The position numbers and the translations under genes are program-made. A stretch of DNA of 64,000 nucleotides from Stygiobacter sp. (GTDB lineage: Bacteria > Pseudomonadota > Alphaproteobacteria > Rhodospirillales > Magnetospirillaceae), in contig VBWB01000006.1 in NCBI GenBank assembly GCA_006218045.1, positions 181,237 through 245,236 on the forward strand, given 5' to 3'. The notes beneath the pieces were generated by a model. It was not told the DNA's origin. It did not search any database and was given only the letters and a program-made list of their open reading frames with translations. Positions 18,675 to 26,800 of this stretch are shown one piece after another; position 1 is the first letter of the stretch, and each line of letters begins with the position of its first letter.

Positions 18675-19474
18675 GCCTGTCCCTGGCCGATATTTCCGTC
18701 GCCTATGGCCGCAAGCCGGTGCTGGACGGCATCGATCTGGCCCACGTCGCCCCGGGCAGCGTCGTCGGCCTGCTGGGCGCCAACGGCGCCGGCAAATCGA
18801 CGCTGCTGCGTGCCTTGGCCGGCCTGCTGCCGGCCCGGGGCTGGGCCAAAGTGGGAGGCCGGGCCGAACTGGATGGGCTCGACCTGCTGCGTGCCCCGGC
18901 GGCGCATCGCTTACGCCAAGTGGGCTATCTGCCGCAGAGCTTGCCGCAAGCCTCACCCTTGCTGGCCTACGAGGCGGTATTGGGCGCCTTGCGCGCCACC
19001 CGCCCCGATCTTGGTCCCGCCGCCGCCGAAGCGGCGATCGAGACGGTCTTCGCCGAACTGGGCTTGCACGGGTTGGCGCTGTCGCGCATGGGCCAATTGT
19101 CCGGCGGCCAGCGGCAGATGGTCGGACTGGCCCAGGTGCTGGTGCGCCAACCCCGCCTGTTGCTGCTGGACGAACCGACCAGCGCCCTGGATCTGCGCTG
19201 GCAATTGGCGGTGCTGGGATGTGTGGCGCAACTGGCCCAACGCCAGAGGGCCATCGCCCTGATCGCCATCCACGACATCAATCTGGCCGCCCGCTTCTGC
19301 ACCCGGCTGGTCATTCTGGGCCAAGCCGGCATCATCGCCGACGGCAGCCCAGGCCAAGCCCTCAGCCCCGATATCCTGCACCGCGCCTATGGCATCCATG
19401 GCCGGGTGGAAAGCTGCTCGCTCGGTTTTCCCATGGTTCTCGCCGACAGCGCCGCCGAAAGGAGGTTCCCGTGA
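18671..19474 (+). CDS. Iron-complex ABC transporter ATPase (FecE/FepC type)
   Basis: A 267-residue nucleotide-binding subunit. Walker A GANGAGKST lies near residue 37, the signature is LSGGQRQ, Walker B is LLLLDEPTSALD and the H-loop is AIHDINLAARF. ATG 18671 overlaps the permease stop (ATGA) and begins MSLSLADISVAYG; the frame is open far upstream but that part is antisense to the operon logic. The stop overlaps the GTG of the next gene. Confidence 0.93.
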   Translation: MSLSLADISVAYGRKPVLDGIDLAHVAPGSVVGLLGANGAGKSTLLRALAGLLPARGWAKVGGRAELDGLDLLRAPAAHRLRQVGYLPQSLPQASPLLAYEAVLGALRATRPDLGPAAAEAAIETVFAELGLHGLALSRMGQLSGGQRQMVGLAQVLVRQPRLLLLDEPTSALDLRWQLAVLGCVAQLAQRQRAIALIAIHDINLAARFCTRLVILGQAGIIADGSPGQALSPDILHRAYGIHGRVESCSLGFPMVLADSAAERRFP

Positions 19475-19761
19475 CCCGTCTCACCACTCATGGTGCCGTT
19501 TCCACCGCTACCGCCAGCCGCTATCTGATCCAATTGTGCAAGCACTTCGCCCACAAGATCCCGGTGGAATACGGCGACACCACCGGTCGGGCCGACTTTC
19601 CCGGCGGCTCGTGCCATTTCAGCGCCGACGACAGCACCTTGTCGCTGCGACTGGAAGCCGAGAGTGATCAATCGCTGCAACACATCAAAGCGGTGGTCGA
19701 GGACCATCTGGTCCGCTTCGGCTGGCGCGAAACCCTCAACATCGCCTGGGAGTCCCGCTGA
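19471..19761 (+). CDS. DUF2218 family small protein
   Basis: A 96-residue cytoplasmic protein beginning at GTG 19471 after a strong AAGGAGG. It contains HFAHKIPVEYGDTTGRADF and a C-terminal EDHLVRFGWRE typical of DUF2218. Members are often encoded in siderophore uptake operons and resemble the proteins thought to act on imported iron complexes. Function is not established. It overlaps the ATPase stop by four bases and the exbB start by one. Confidence 0.83.
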   Translation: MTRLTTHGAVSTATASRYLIQLCKHFAHKIPVEYGDTTGRADFPGGSCHFSADDSTLSLRLEAESDQSLQHIKAVVEDHLVRFGWRETLNIAWESR

Positions 19762-20450
19762 TGACTCACGATCTTTCCCCCTGGGGCATGTTCCTGGCCG
19801 CCGATCTGGTGGTGCGGCTGGTGATGATCGGCCTGGCCCTGGCCTCGGTCGCCACCTGGACGGTGCTGGTGGCCAAATCCTGGGAATTGCGCCAGACCAG
19901 ACGCCGCATCGCCGTAGGTCAGGCCATTCTGGCCCAGGCCAGCAGCCTGTACGAGGCCAAGCGCGGCCTGCCCCATCCCGACCACGCCCCGGTCAGCACC
20001 ATGCTGGAGGCGGCGGCGGCGGAACTGCGCCTGTCCACCGGCCTGGGTGCCGACGGCATCAAGGATCGCATTGGCAGCCGCCTGGAGGGTGAACTGGCGC
20101 AATTGGGCCGCAGCCTCAGCGCGGGCACCGGCATTTTGGCCACTATCGGTTCCACCGGCCCGTTCATCGGCCTGTTCGGCACGGTGTGGGGGATCATGAA
20201 CAGCTTCATCGGCATCGCCCACAGCCAGACCACCAATCTGGCGGTGGTGGCGCCGGGCATCGCCGAGGCCTTGCTGGCCACCGGCATGGGGCTGGTGGCG
20301 GCCATTCCGGCGGTGGTGGTCTATAACGCCTTCGCCCGCGCCATCGCCGGCCAGCGCGCCCAAGCCGGACTGGCGGCGGCGGAAATCCTGCGTCTGGCCG
20401 GGCGGGATCTGGACCGCGAAGTCAATCCCCTGCGCCGAGCCGCCGAATGA
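19761..20450 (+). CDS. exbB: ExbB (TonB energy-transducing complex)
   Basis: A 229-residue MotA/TolQ/ExbB family protein with three membrane helices: one near 15-35 and two in the C-terminal core, including the conserved stretch IGSTGPFIGLFGTVWGIM. It forms the proton channel with ExbD and drives TonB. ATG 19761 overlaps the previous stop (TGATG). It has the short N-terminus typical of the TolQ-like ExbB group. Confidence 0.93.
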   Translation: MTHDLSPWGMFLAADLVVRLVMIGLALASVATWTVLVAKSWELRQTRRRIAVGQAILAQASSLYEAKRGLPHPDHAPVSTMLEAAAAELRLSTGLGADGIKDRIGSRLEGELAQLGRSLSAGTGILATIGSTGPFIGLFGTVWGIMNSFIGIAHSQTTNLAVVAPGIAEALLATGMGLVAAIPAVVVYNAFARAIAGQRAQAGLAAAEILRLAGRDLDREVNPLRRAAE

Positions 20451-20863
20451 GCGCCCGGCTGTCTGACGGCGGCGACGACATCGCCGAAACCCACGAGATC
20501 AACGTCACCCCGTTCATCGACGTCATCTTGGTGCTGCTGATCATCTTCATGGTCGCCGCCCCGCTGGCCACCGTCGATGTCCCGGTCGATCTCCCCGATT
20601 CGTCGGCGCAGCCCCTGCCCAAGCCGGACAAGCCGGTCTTCGTCACCATCCGCGCCGACCAGTCACTGGCGGTGGGGGAAAACAGCGTCGCCCAGGATCA
20701 GTTGCCGGCAGCCCTCGACACCGCCGCCCATGCCGACAAGGAAACCCGCGTTTTCCTGCGGGCCGACAAGGCCATCGCCTATGGCCGGCTGATGGAGGTG
20801 ATGGATGTGCTGCGCCACGCCGGCTATCTGAAAGTGGCGCTGGTGGGTTTGGAGGCGGGATGA
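20447..20863 (+). CDS. exbD: ExbD (TonB energy-transducing complex)
   Basis: A 138-residue ExbD/TolR protein. The single membrane helix carries the essential Asp (INVTPFIDVILVLLIIF, about residues 23-39), and the periplasmic domain ends with LKVALVGLEAG. It overlaps exbB and tonB by four bases each, so the three are translated together. Confidence 0.94.
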   Translation: MSARLSDGGDDIAETHEINVTPFIDVILVLLIIFMVAAPLATVDVPVDLPDSSAQPLPKPDKPVFVTIRADQSLAVGENSVAQDQLPAALDTAAHADKETRVFLRADKAIAYGRLMEVMDVLRHAGYLKVALVGLEAG

Positions 20864-21489
20864 GCCGACGCCCCTGGAGCATCGGTCTGGCCGTGGCCAT
20901 CGCTGCCCATGGGCTGATCGCAGGCCTATTGATCGTCACCCATACCCTGGTGCCGCCGCCCAAGCCCGCCGGGGCGGCCATCTTGCTGGATTTGCCGCCG
21001 CCGGCACCGGCCAAGGCGCCGGAACCGGAACCAAAGCCGAAGCCGAAGCCGGTGGTGCAAAGGCTACGGCCCATCGCTGCCAAACCCGCATCCCCTCAGG
21101 CGGTGATCCTGCCTCGGGCCGCACCGGAACCACCCGCCGCCGAAGACGACGCAACAGCCCCGGCCAGCATGCAACCGGCGCCCCCGTCCCCTGACCCGCA
21201 CGCCGTATCGTCGTGGCAAAGCCGGCTGCTGGCTCATCTGGAGCAGCACAAGCGCTTTCCATCCCAGGCACTGTCGCGCCGCCAGCGCGGCACCGTGCTG
21301 GTGGCGTTCTGCCTGGACCGCTCGGGCAGGGTTCTGGCGCAGGCGGTCAACACCTCGTCCGGTCATGCATCCTTGGATACCGCCGCCCTCGACATGCTGG
21401 TCCGCGCCCAGCCGCTGCCGGCGCCACCGCCGGAAATCCCCGGCGCCGTGCTGCAATTGACCGTGCCGGTGCGATTCTCCCTCAACTGA
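20860..21489 (+). CDS. tonB: TonB periplasmic energy transducer
   Basis: A 209-residue TonB. An N-terminal membrane anchor (about 8-28, with the conserved AHG) is followed by a Pro/Lys/Glu-rich stalk (PEPEPKPKPKPVV) and a C-terminal domain with GTVLVAFCLDRSGRVL and LPAPPPEIPG. It is the end of the importer operon and would energise the receptor at 14488. Confidence 0.93.
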   Translation: MSRRPWSIGLAVAIAAHGLIAGLLIVTHTLVPPPKPAGAAILLDLPPPAPAKAPEPEPKPKPKPVVQRLRPIAAKPASPQAVILPRAAPEPPAAEDDATAPASMQPAPPSPDPHAVSSWQSRLLAHLEQHKRFPSQALSRRQRGTVLVAFCLDRSGRVLAQAVNTSSGHASLDTAALDMLVRAQPLPAPPPEIPGAVLQLTVPVRFSLN

Positions 21490-21505
21490 TAGGCACGGGT
21501 CGGCT

Positions 21506-21955
21506 ATGATCGGGCGGCAACCCGGAGGTGCCGCCATTTTCAAGCTGGAACAGTTCTTCCCCTATCGCCTGTCGGTGCTGAACGAACAGGTCAGCCGCTC
21601 GCTGGCCGCGCTTTATTCCGACCGTTTCGGCCTGACGCCGCCGGAATGGCGGGCCATGGCGGTGCTGGCCGGCTTCCAGCCGTTGTCCGCCAACGGCATC
21701 TGCCAACGCACCAACATGGACAAGGTCCGCGTCACCCGCGCCATCGCCCGCATGATCGAGGCCGGTCTGGTGTCGCGGCAAGAGGACGAGACCGACCGCC
21801 GCTATGTCAGCCTGCGCCTGACCGCCAAGGGCATGGCGGTCTATGAGCAGATCCTGCCGCTGGTACAGGCGCGCGAGGCGGAGATTCTGGCCGCTCTCTC
21901 CGTCGACGAAATCACCGCCCTCGACACCATCTTGCGCAAACTGACCAACGGCTGA
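21506..21955 (+). CDS. MarR family transcriptional regulator
   Basis: A 149-residue winged-helix protein. Helix-turn-helix ANGICQRTNMDKVRVTRAIARM precedes the wing RQEDETDRRYVSLRLTAKG, the MarR signature. It begins 17 nt after tonB but lies before a promoter with a palindrome that probably serves the next gene. Likely a repressor of the VOC gene and possibly of itself; its ligand is unknown. Confidence 0.9.
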   Translation: MIGRQPGGAAIFKLEQFFPYRLSVLNEQVSRSLAALYSDRFGLTPPEWRAMAVLAGFQPLSANGICQRTNMDKVRVTRAIARMIEAGLVSRQEDETDRRYVSLRLTAKGMAVYEQILPLVQAREAEILAALSVDEITALDTILRKLTNG

Positions 21956-21988
21956 TTCCAGCAATTCGGCAGGGGTATGCGTCTTTTC

Positions 21989-22020
21989 TTGACAACGGTT
22001 ACAAATGAAACTATTTTCAT
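21989..22020 (+). promoter_or_regulatory. Sigma-70 promoter with overlapping palindrome (MarR operator candidate)
   Basis: TTGACA at 21989-21994 and TATTTT at 22012-22017 are separated by 17 nt. An inverted repeat, ATGAAA (22005-22010) and TTTCAT (22015-22020), covers the -10 element, so a bound dimer would block transcription. The adjacent MarR gene is the obvious candidate regulator. Confidence 0.65.
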
Positions 22021-22063
22021 CCCATCAACGCGGCTCAAACCGCGAACGGGAGCGAGAAACGTC

Positions 22064-22600
22064 ATGAAGATCGAGCAGATTCACCACGTCGCCTATCGTT
22101 GCAACGACGCCAAGGAAACCGTGGAATTTTACCGTCGCGTCCTGAAAATGGATTTCCTGGTGGCCATTTCCGAAGACAAGGTGCCATCGACCAAGGAACC
22201 CGACCCGTACATGCATCTGTTCCTCGATGCCGGCAACGGCAACATCCTGGCGTTTTTCGAGATCCCCAATTCGCCGCCCATGGGCTTCGACCCCAACACC
22301 CCGCGCTGGGTCCAGCACATCGCCTTCCGGGTCGCCGATGAAGCGGCGCTGCTGGACGCCAAGGTGGAAGTCGAGGCCCAAGGCCTGGAAGTGGTCGGCC
22401 CCACCGATCACGGCATCATCAAATCCATCTATTTCTTCGACCCCAATGGCCACCGCCTGGAACTGACCTGCGTCACCGGCACCTCGGCGCAGATGCAGGA
22501 GTTGAAGGAGCTGGCCCCGGTGATGCTGGAGGAATGGTCGCAGCACAAGAAAGTGGTCACCCACGCCTCGTGGCTGCACGAAAAAGAATTCAACGGCTGA
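22064..22600 (+). CDS. VOC family (glyoxalase/dioxygenase fold) protein
   Basis: A 178-residue vicinal-oxygen-chelate protein starting MKIEQIHHVAYRC. The beta-alpha-beta-beta-beta module shows the metal-ligand positions His near 7, His in VQHIAFRV and Glu in HRLELTC. ATG 22064 is chosen as the family start with GGGAGCGA upstream; a longer frame would run over the promoter. It may detoxify an aldehyde or cleave an aromatic compound under MarR control. No closer function is visible. Confidence 0.85.
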   Translation: MKIEQIHHVAYRCNDAKETVEFYRRVLKMDFLVAISEDKVPSTKEPDPYMHLFLDAGNGNILAFFEIPNSPPMGFDPNTPRWVQHIAFRVADEAALLDAKVEVEAQGLEVVGPTDHGIIKSIYFFDPNGHRLELTCVTGTSAQMQELKELAPVMLEEWSQHKKVVTHASWLHEKEFNG

Positions 22601-22611
22601 TCATGCCAAGC

Positions 22612-22643
22612 ATGCCCCCCGGTTCGCCGGGGGGCATTTTTTT
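22612..22643 (+). terminator. Rho-independent terminator after the VOC gene
   Basis: An 11-bp perfect stem (ATGCCCCCCGG) is closed by a TTCG tetraloop and followed by seven T. This is a textbook intrinsic terminator. Confidence 0.95.
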
Positions 22644-22757
22644 GCCATCACATTGCATTTTTGCAAACCAACACCGACTTCCGTGCCATTGCTAAGGCAG
22701 TTTCGTTTCCTCCATTATCGCCGGACAAATAAAAGTCAATTCGGGAGGAATGACACC

Positions 22758-23981
22758 ATGAGCAAACGGACGCTCGTTTCCTTGAGCGTGGCCGCCACCA
22801 CGGCCATGCTGGCGGCCTTGCCCGCCCAGGCGCAATTTACCGACGGCAGCGTCAAGATCGGCGTGCTGACCGACATGTCCGGCCCCTATTCCGGCATGGG
22901 CGGTCCCGGCTCGGTGGTCGCAGCCCAAATGGCCATCGACGATTGCCTGGCGGCTGAATGCAAGGGCATGAAGATCGAGCTGCTCCAGGCCGACCACCAG
23001 AACAAGGCCGATATCGGCGCCGCCACCGCCCGGCAATGGCTGGAACAGGACAAGGTCGACGCCATGGTCGACCTCACCAATTCGTCGGTGTCGCTGGCGG
23101 TGCAGAAGCTGATCAAGGAAAAGGGCGGCATCGCCATGTATTCCGGCCCGGCCACCACCCGGCTGACCAATGACGATTGCGCCGCCAACGGCTTCCATTG
23201 GATGTTCGACACCTATTCGCAGGCGGCGGTGGGGGCGGCGGCCCTGACCAAGCTGGGGCTGAAGAACTGGTATTTCATCACCGTCGATTACGCCTTCGGC
23301 CATTCGCTGGAAAAGGACGCCGGCGATCAGGTCGCCGCCAATGGCGGCACCGTCCTGGGGGCGGTGCGCCATCCCCTGAACAACAGCGACTTCTCGTCCT
23401 TCCTGTTGCAGGCCCAGGGCTCCAAGGCCCAGGTCATCGGTCTGGCCAATGGCGGTCAGGACACCGTCAACGCCATCAAGCAGGCCAAGGAATTCGGCAT
23501 CGGCGGCAAGGACCAGAAGCTGGCGGCGCTGTTGGTGTTCCTGTCCGACGTCCATGCGCTGGGCCTGCCCACCGCCCAAGGGCTGTCCTATGCCGACGGT
23601 TTCTATTGGGATGCCGATGACGACACCCGCGCCCTGGCCACCCGTTTCGAGGCCAAGGTCAAGGGCGCCAAGCCGACCATGGTGCAGGCCGGCGTCTATT
23701 CCAGCACCCTGCATTATCTGCGCTCGGTCGCGGCCAGCGGCACCGACGACTGGCAGAAGGTGGCCGCCACCATGCGCAAGCAGCCGATCAAGGATCCGGT
23801 GATGAAGAATGCGTCCATCCGTCCCGATGGCCGCGTCATCCACGACATGTATGTGTATGAAGTGAAGGCGCCGCAGGATTCCAAGTATCCGTGGGATTAC
23901 CTGAAGAAGGTCGGCACCGTCCCGGCGGCGGAAGCCTTCCAGCCGTTGGCCAAGTCCACCTGTCCCTTGGTCAAGGGCTGA
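22758..23981 (+). CDS. ABC transporter substrate-binding protein (branched-chain amino acid type)
   Basis: A 407-residue periplasmic protein with signal peptide (residues 1-25, PAQAQ). It is a Peripla_BP_6 (LivK-like) protein starting VKIGVLTDMSGPYSGMGGPG. ATG 22758 has GGGAGGAA upstream; a longer frame lacks a signal peptide. No permease or ATPase genes are adjacent, so it is an orphan binding protein, either using a distant transporter or feeding a sensor. Ligand may be an amino acid, amide or aromatic acid. Confidence 0.88.
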   Translation: MSKRTLVSLSVAATTAMLAALPAQAQFTDGSVKIGVLTDMSGPYSGMGGPGSVVAAQMAIDDCLAAECKGMKIELLQADHQNKADIGAATARQWLEQDKVDAMVDLTNSSVSLAVQKLIKEKGGIAMYSGPATTRLTNDDCAANGFHWMFDTYSQAAVGAAALTKLGLKNWYFITVDYAFGHSLEKDAGDQVAANGGTVLGAVRHPLNNSDFSSFLLQAQGSKAQVIGLANGGQDTVNAIKQAKEFGIGGKDQKLAALLVFLSDVHALGLPTAQGLSYADGFYWDADDDTRALATRFEAKVKGAKPTMVQAGVYSSTLHYLRSVAASGTDDWQKVAATMRKQPIKDPVMKNASIRPDGRVIHDMYVYEVKAPQDSKYPWDYLKKVGTVPAAEAFQPLAKSTCPLVKG

Positions 23982-23996
23982 CTATTATTGCCCGGT

Positions 23997-24049
23997 GAAA
24001 AATAGGCGCAGGGCCGCCCCAAGCCTATTTTTCTCCGCTTCAATCAACG
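23997..24049 (+). repeat. 53-nt dispersed hairpin element, copy 1 (bidirectional terminator)
   Basis: AAAAATAGGC (23998-24007) and its complement (24023-24032) flank a GC-rich core. The whole block recurs inverted at 50531-50584 with one substitution and one extra A. Both copies lie between convergent genes. A and T runs on either side allow termination in both directions. It overlaps the last codons of the LysR gene. Confidence 0.8.
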
Positions 24050-24963
24050 GGGAAAAGTACACCCATTTCCCGGCTGTCCCCCAGAAGGAAGGCACGGTTG
24101 CGCTCGGCCACGTCCTTGACGAACTGGCGCAGCGCCTTGATGCGGGCCAGATTGTGGCGCTCTTCCGGCGTTACCAGCCAGAACGACCGCTTGAACAACA
24201 CCTGATCCTCCAGCACCGGCACCAGATCGGCATGGGGCGAGGCCAGGAAGCACGGCAGCACCGCCAGCCCGGTGCCCTGGCGCACCGCCGAACATTGGGC
24301 GACGACGTTGGTGGAGCGATAGCTGACCCGGTCCGCCGTCACGATCTGTTCCAGGTAGCGCAGTTCCTCCGAGAACACCAGATCGTCCACATAGCCGATG
24401 AACATATGATTCTGCAGATCACCGGCCGAAGTGATCGGACCGCGCGCCGCCAGATAGGCCGGGCTGGCATAAAGCTTGAGGTGGTAATCACACAGCTTGG
24501 CGATGGCGTAATTGCCGCTGTCGGGCCGTTCGATGGAGATGGCCATGTCGGCCTCGCGCTTGGGCAGGTTGACGAAGCGCGACAAGGGCAGGAAATCCAG
24601 GGTGATATGGGGGTGGCGGGCGCAGAAATGGGCCAGTTGCGCCGCCAGGAAATGGGTGCCGAAGCCTTCGGTGCAGGCCAGCCGGATCTGCCCCGACAGG
24701 GCGGAATTGTGCCCGGTCAACCGTTCCTGGGCCAGATGCACGGTGGCTTCCACCCTTTCCGCGTATTCCACCAGGTGCAGGCCCTGGGCGGTCAGGGTGT
24801 AGCCCTGATTGTTACGGTCGAAAAGCTGGGTGCCCAACTCCTGCTCGAACCGGCGGATACGCCGTGACACGGTGGAATAATCGATGCCCAGGCGCTCGGC
24901 GGCATCCATCAAACGCCGCCCGCGCGCCAGTTCCAGAAAGATGCGCAGATTATCCCAATCCAT
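24040..24963 (-). CDS. LysR family transcriptional regulator
   Basis: A 307-residue regulator beginning MDWDNLRIFLELARGRR with the LysR winged helix (LGIDYSTVSRRIRRFEQELG) and a C-terminal effector domain (GQIRLACTEGFG onwards). Its stop lies inside the hairpin element, so the last residues (VLFPVD) are element-derived. It converges on the binding-protein gene. The target is unknown. Confidence 0.9.
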   Translation of the reverse strand: MDWDNLRIFLELARGRRLMDAAERLGIDYSTVSRRIRRFEQELGTQLFDRNNQGYTLTAQGLHLVEYAERVEATVHLAQERLTGHNSALSGQIRLACTEGFGTHFLAAQLAHFCARHPHITLDFLPLSRFVNLPKREADMAISIERPDSGNYAIAKLCDYHLKLYASPAYLAARGPITSAGDLQNHMFIGYVDDLVFSEELRYLEQIVTADRVSYRSTNVVAQCSAVRQGTGLAVLPCFLASPHADLVPVLEDQVLFKRSFWLVTPEERHNLARIKALRQFVKDVAERNRAFLLGDSREMGVLFPVD

Positions 24964-25327
24964 GGCCTCTCCGTCGTCCGGTGAAGGCCGTTCCTACCAT
25001 GATTTCCACCCTCCCCGGTCGTTCTTCCTGCCCGACGACGATGGGGAAATCGGAAAAATCAAAAATCATCCATACCTTGACCGCCAACATGGACTCCACC
25101 CATACCGATCCGGCCGTGGCCGGCGTTGTCGCTATATGTGGATCGACAGCAACACCGAGGAGCGCGACGATTGCACCGCCCATAACATCGCCGCCAACAC
25201 CGCCTGGAAATTCTAGGGCATCCGTGTTGATCCAGCGGTTTTTGGCATCCATCGACGCCCTGCCTTGAGCAGGGCGTTTACCGTGACGATGATCGTGTAC
25301 ATGATGGCGGCGAAGCCGCCCATTTGA
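24964..25327. other. 364-nt stretch with no recognised gene
   Basis: Short open frames exist on both strands but none shows a family motif, a good RBS or coding bias. At 25306-25320 a perfect hairpin (GGCGGC-GAA-GCCGCC) lies just beyond the gapR stop and could help end that transcript. Confidence 0.5.
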
Positions 25328-25591
25328 TTACACCATGCCAAGCGCCGCTTTGTAGAGATCGAGAAGTTGATCGATCTCCTCACGCTCCTGCTCTTCCATT
25401 CTTCTGAGCGAAATTATTTTCCTAACGATCTTTACGTCGAAGCCTTGGCTCTTGCACTGGCCGTAAACGTCCTTGATATCCGCCGAAAGCGCCTTCTTTT
25501 CTTCTTCGAGCCGCTCGATACGTTCGACAAATTGCCGAAGGGCCTCGGCAGCGATACCGCCGATCTGAGCGTTGCTTTCTTCGTCAGCCAT
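25328..25591 (-). CDS. gapR: GapR-like nucleoid-associated protein (DUF2312)
   Basis: An 87-residue protein. The coiled coil FVERIERLEEEKKAL, the basic segment GFDVKIVRKIISLRR and the C-terminal LLDLYKAALG match the GapR family. GapR clamps overtwisted, AT-rich DNA ahead of moving polymerases and replication forks in alphaproteobacteria. GGAAGAG lies upstream of the start at 25591. A second, broken copy of its 5' end lies about 65 nt upstream. Family call is firm; the symbol follows homology to the Caulobacter protein. Confidence 0.88.
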   Translation of the reverse strand: MADEESNAQIGGIAAEALRQFVERIERLEEEKKALSADIKDVYGQCKSQGFDVKIVRKIISLRRMEEQEREEIDQLLDLYKAALGMV

Positions 25592-25656
25592 CTTCTCTTC
25601 CTTTCAGATTGCCCCGGCGCGTTTCCGCAGGCCACGGGCCGTTGTGTATCTCGAAT

Positions 25657-25719
25657 TCACCAAACCAGCGCCTCGGCGGCGATGCCCCCGATCTGGCTGT
25701 TGTTCTGGTCGTCGCTCAT
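25657..25719 (-). pseudogene. Remnant of a second gapR (5' fragment, 20 codons)
   Basis: The minus strand encodes M-S-D-D-Q-N-N-S then QIGGIAAEAL followed by VW and a stop. The QIGGIAAEAL block is identical to residues 9-18 of the intact GapR next door. The similarity ends where the coiled coil should begin. It is a truncated tandem duplicate or a recombination scar. Confidence 0.75.
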
Positions 25720-25883
25720 CCGTTCATTCCTCGGCCTCGATGGGTGCCAGACCATAATGCGCCGCCGTTTGTGGTTCAAGCCGGGAAAAATTCACCGGAT
25801 AAGGTGCGCACCCGATGCATGAAAAAACGCTCGGGAATATGATCCGCACAACACGGAAAGTTCACGTAATAGAGAGCATGGCC

Positions 25884-26282
25884 ATGAACACGCCGTCATC
25901 GCAGCCCCGCATCATGTTGGTCGAGGATATTCCTGCCATGCGCCTGCTGGTTCGACAGATGCTGCGTTCATTGGGCATCGATCAGATTGTCGAAGCCAAT
26001 GACGGCTCCACCGCCCTACAGCTTGTGCGCGTTCAGCCCGTGGACGTGGTGCTCTCCGACTGGAACATGATTCCCATGACCGGCCTGCAATTGCTGATGG
26101 CCATGCGCGAAGACCCGGCGACCAGCCACATCCCCTTCATCATGATCACCGGCGAAGGATCGATGGAGCATGTGCAGCGGGCGCGCTCGGCGGGCGTCAA
26201 CGGCTATCTGATCAAGCCGTTCGGCCTGGATGCCTTGACCCGCCAATTGACCAAGGTCGTGCGCTGGCGCCCCGCCGCCTGA
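25884..26282 (+). CDS. CheY-like single-domain response regulator
   Basis: A 132-residue receiver domain with the acidic pair (VEDIPAMRLL), the phospho-acceptor Asp in VVLSDWNMIPMTG, Thr in IMITGEGS and the Lys in YLIKPFG. ATG 25884 is preferred because GAGAG lies 8 nt upstream; ATG 25878 is possible. No output domain. It is close to a second receiver (26417) of similar type, so they may form a phosphorelay or chemotaxis pair. The partner kinase is not in the window. Confidence 0.88.
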   Translation: MNTPSSQPRIMLVEDIPAMRLLVRQMLRSLGIDQIVEANDGSTALQLVRVQPVDVVLSDWNMIPMTGLQLLMAMREDPATSHIPFIMITGEGSMEHVQRARSAGVNGYLIKPFGLDALTRQLTKVVRWRPAA

Positions 26283-26416
26283 TCCACCCCCATGAATCGA
26301 AAGTATGACAGCCCGTGCTGCCAATGATCAGGCGTCTAAGACTAACGCCTTGTGGGAGTTGTCCGAGGATACGGTCATCCTGACGGCATTGATGATTGGC
26401 CCCGAGATGTTCCGTC

Positions 26417-26800
26417 ATGCCGGTTCGTACCATTCTTGTCGTTGAAGACAGCCCACTGACCCGCCGCATGATCCGCCGCATGCTGGAACAGCATGGCGAC
26501 TTGGCCGTGGTCGAAGCCAGCGACGGGCGCGAAGCCCTGGAGGTGCTGGACACTCAGGTCATCGATATCGTCCTGTCGGATTTACATATGGAACCCATGG
26601 ACGGCCACGGTCTGTTGGCGGAAATGCGCCAGCACCCGCGGACGACCCATTTGCCCTTCATCATGATGACGGCGCAGCACTGCCCCGACAGCATCCGCCG
26701 GACCATCGGCGACCATCGCAGCCATTACCTGCCCAAGCCGTTCACGCGTGAGCAATTATACGCCGCCTTGCACCGCAGCACCCCCCGCCGGGCGGCCTGA
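26417..26800 (+). CDS. CheY-like single-domain response regulator
   Basis: A 127-residue receiver domain: VVEDSPLTRRMI, acceptor Asp in IVLSDLHMEPMDG, IMMTAQH and YLPKPFT with the conserved Lys. It resembles its neighbour at 25884, consistent with an old tandem duplication. ATG 26417 is favoured over an upstream TTG. It converges on the amidohydrolase gene with no gap. Confidence 0.87.
   Translation: MPVRTILVVEDSPLTRRMIRRMLEQHGDLAVVEASDGREALEVLDTQVIDIVLSDLHMEPMDGHGLLAEMRQHPRTTHLPFIMMTAQHCPDSIRRTIGDHRSHYLPKPFTREQLYAALHRSTPRRAA

Noticed and set aside
24884..25252. Overlapping open frames on both strands between LysR and gapR
   Set aside because: No family motif, no RBS and no coding bias; they look like chance frames in GC-rich DNA.
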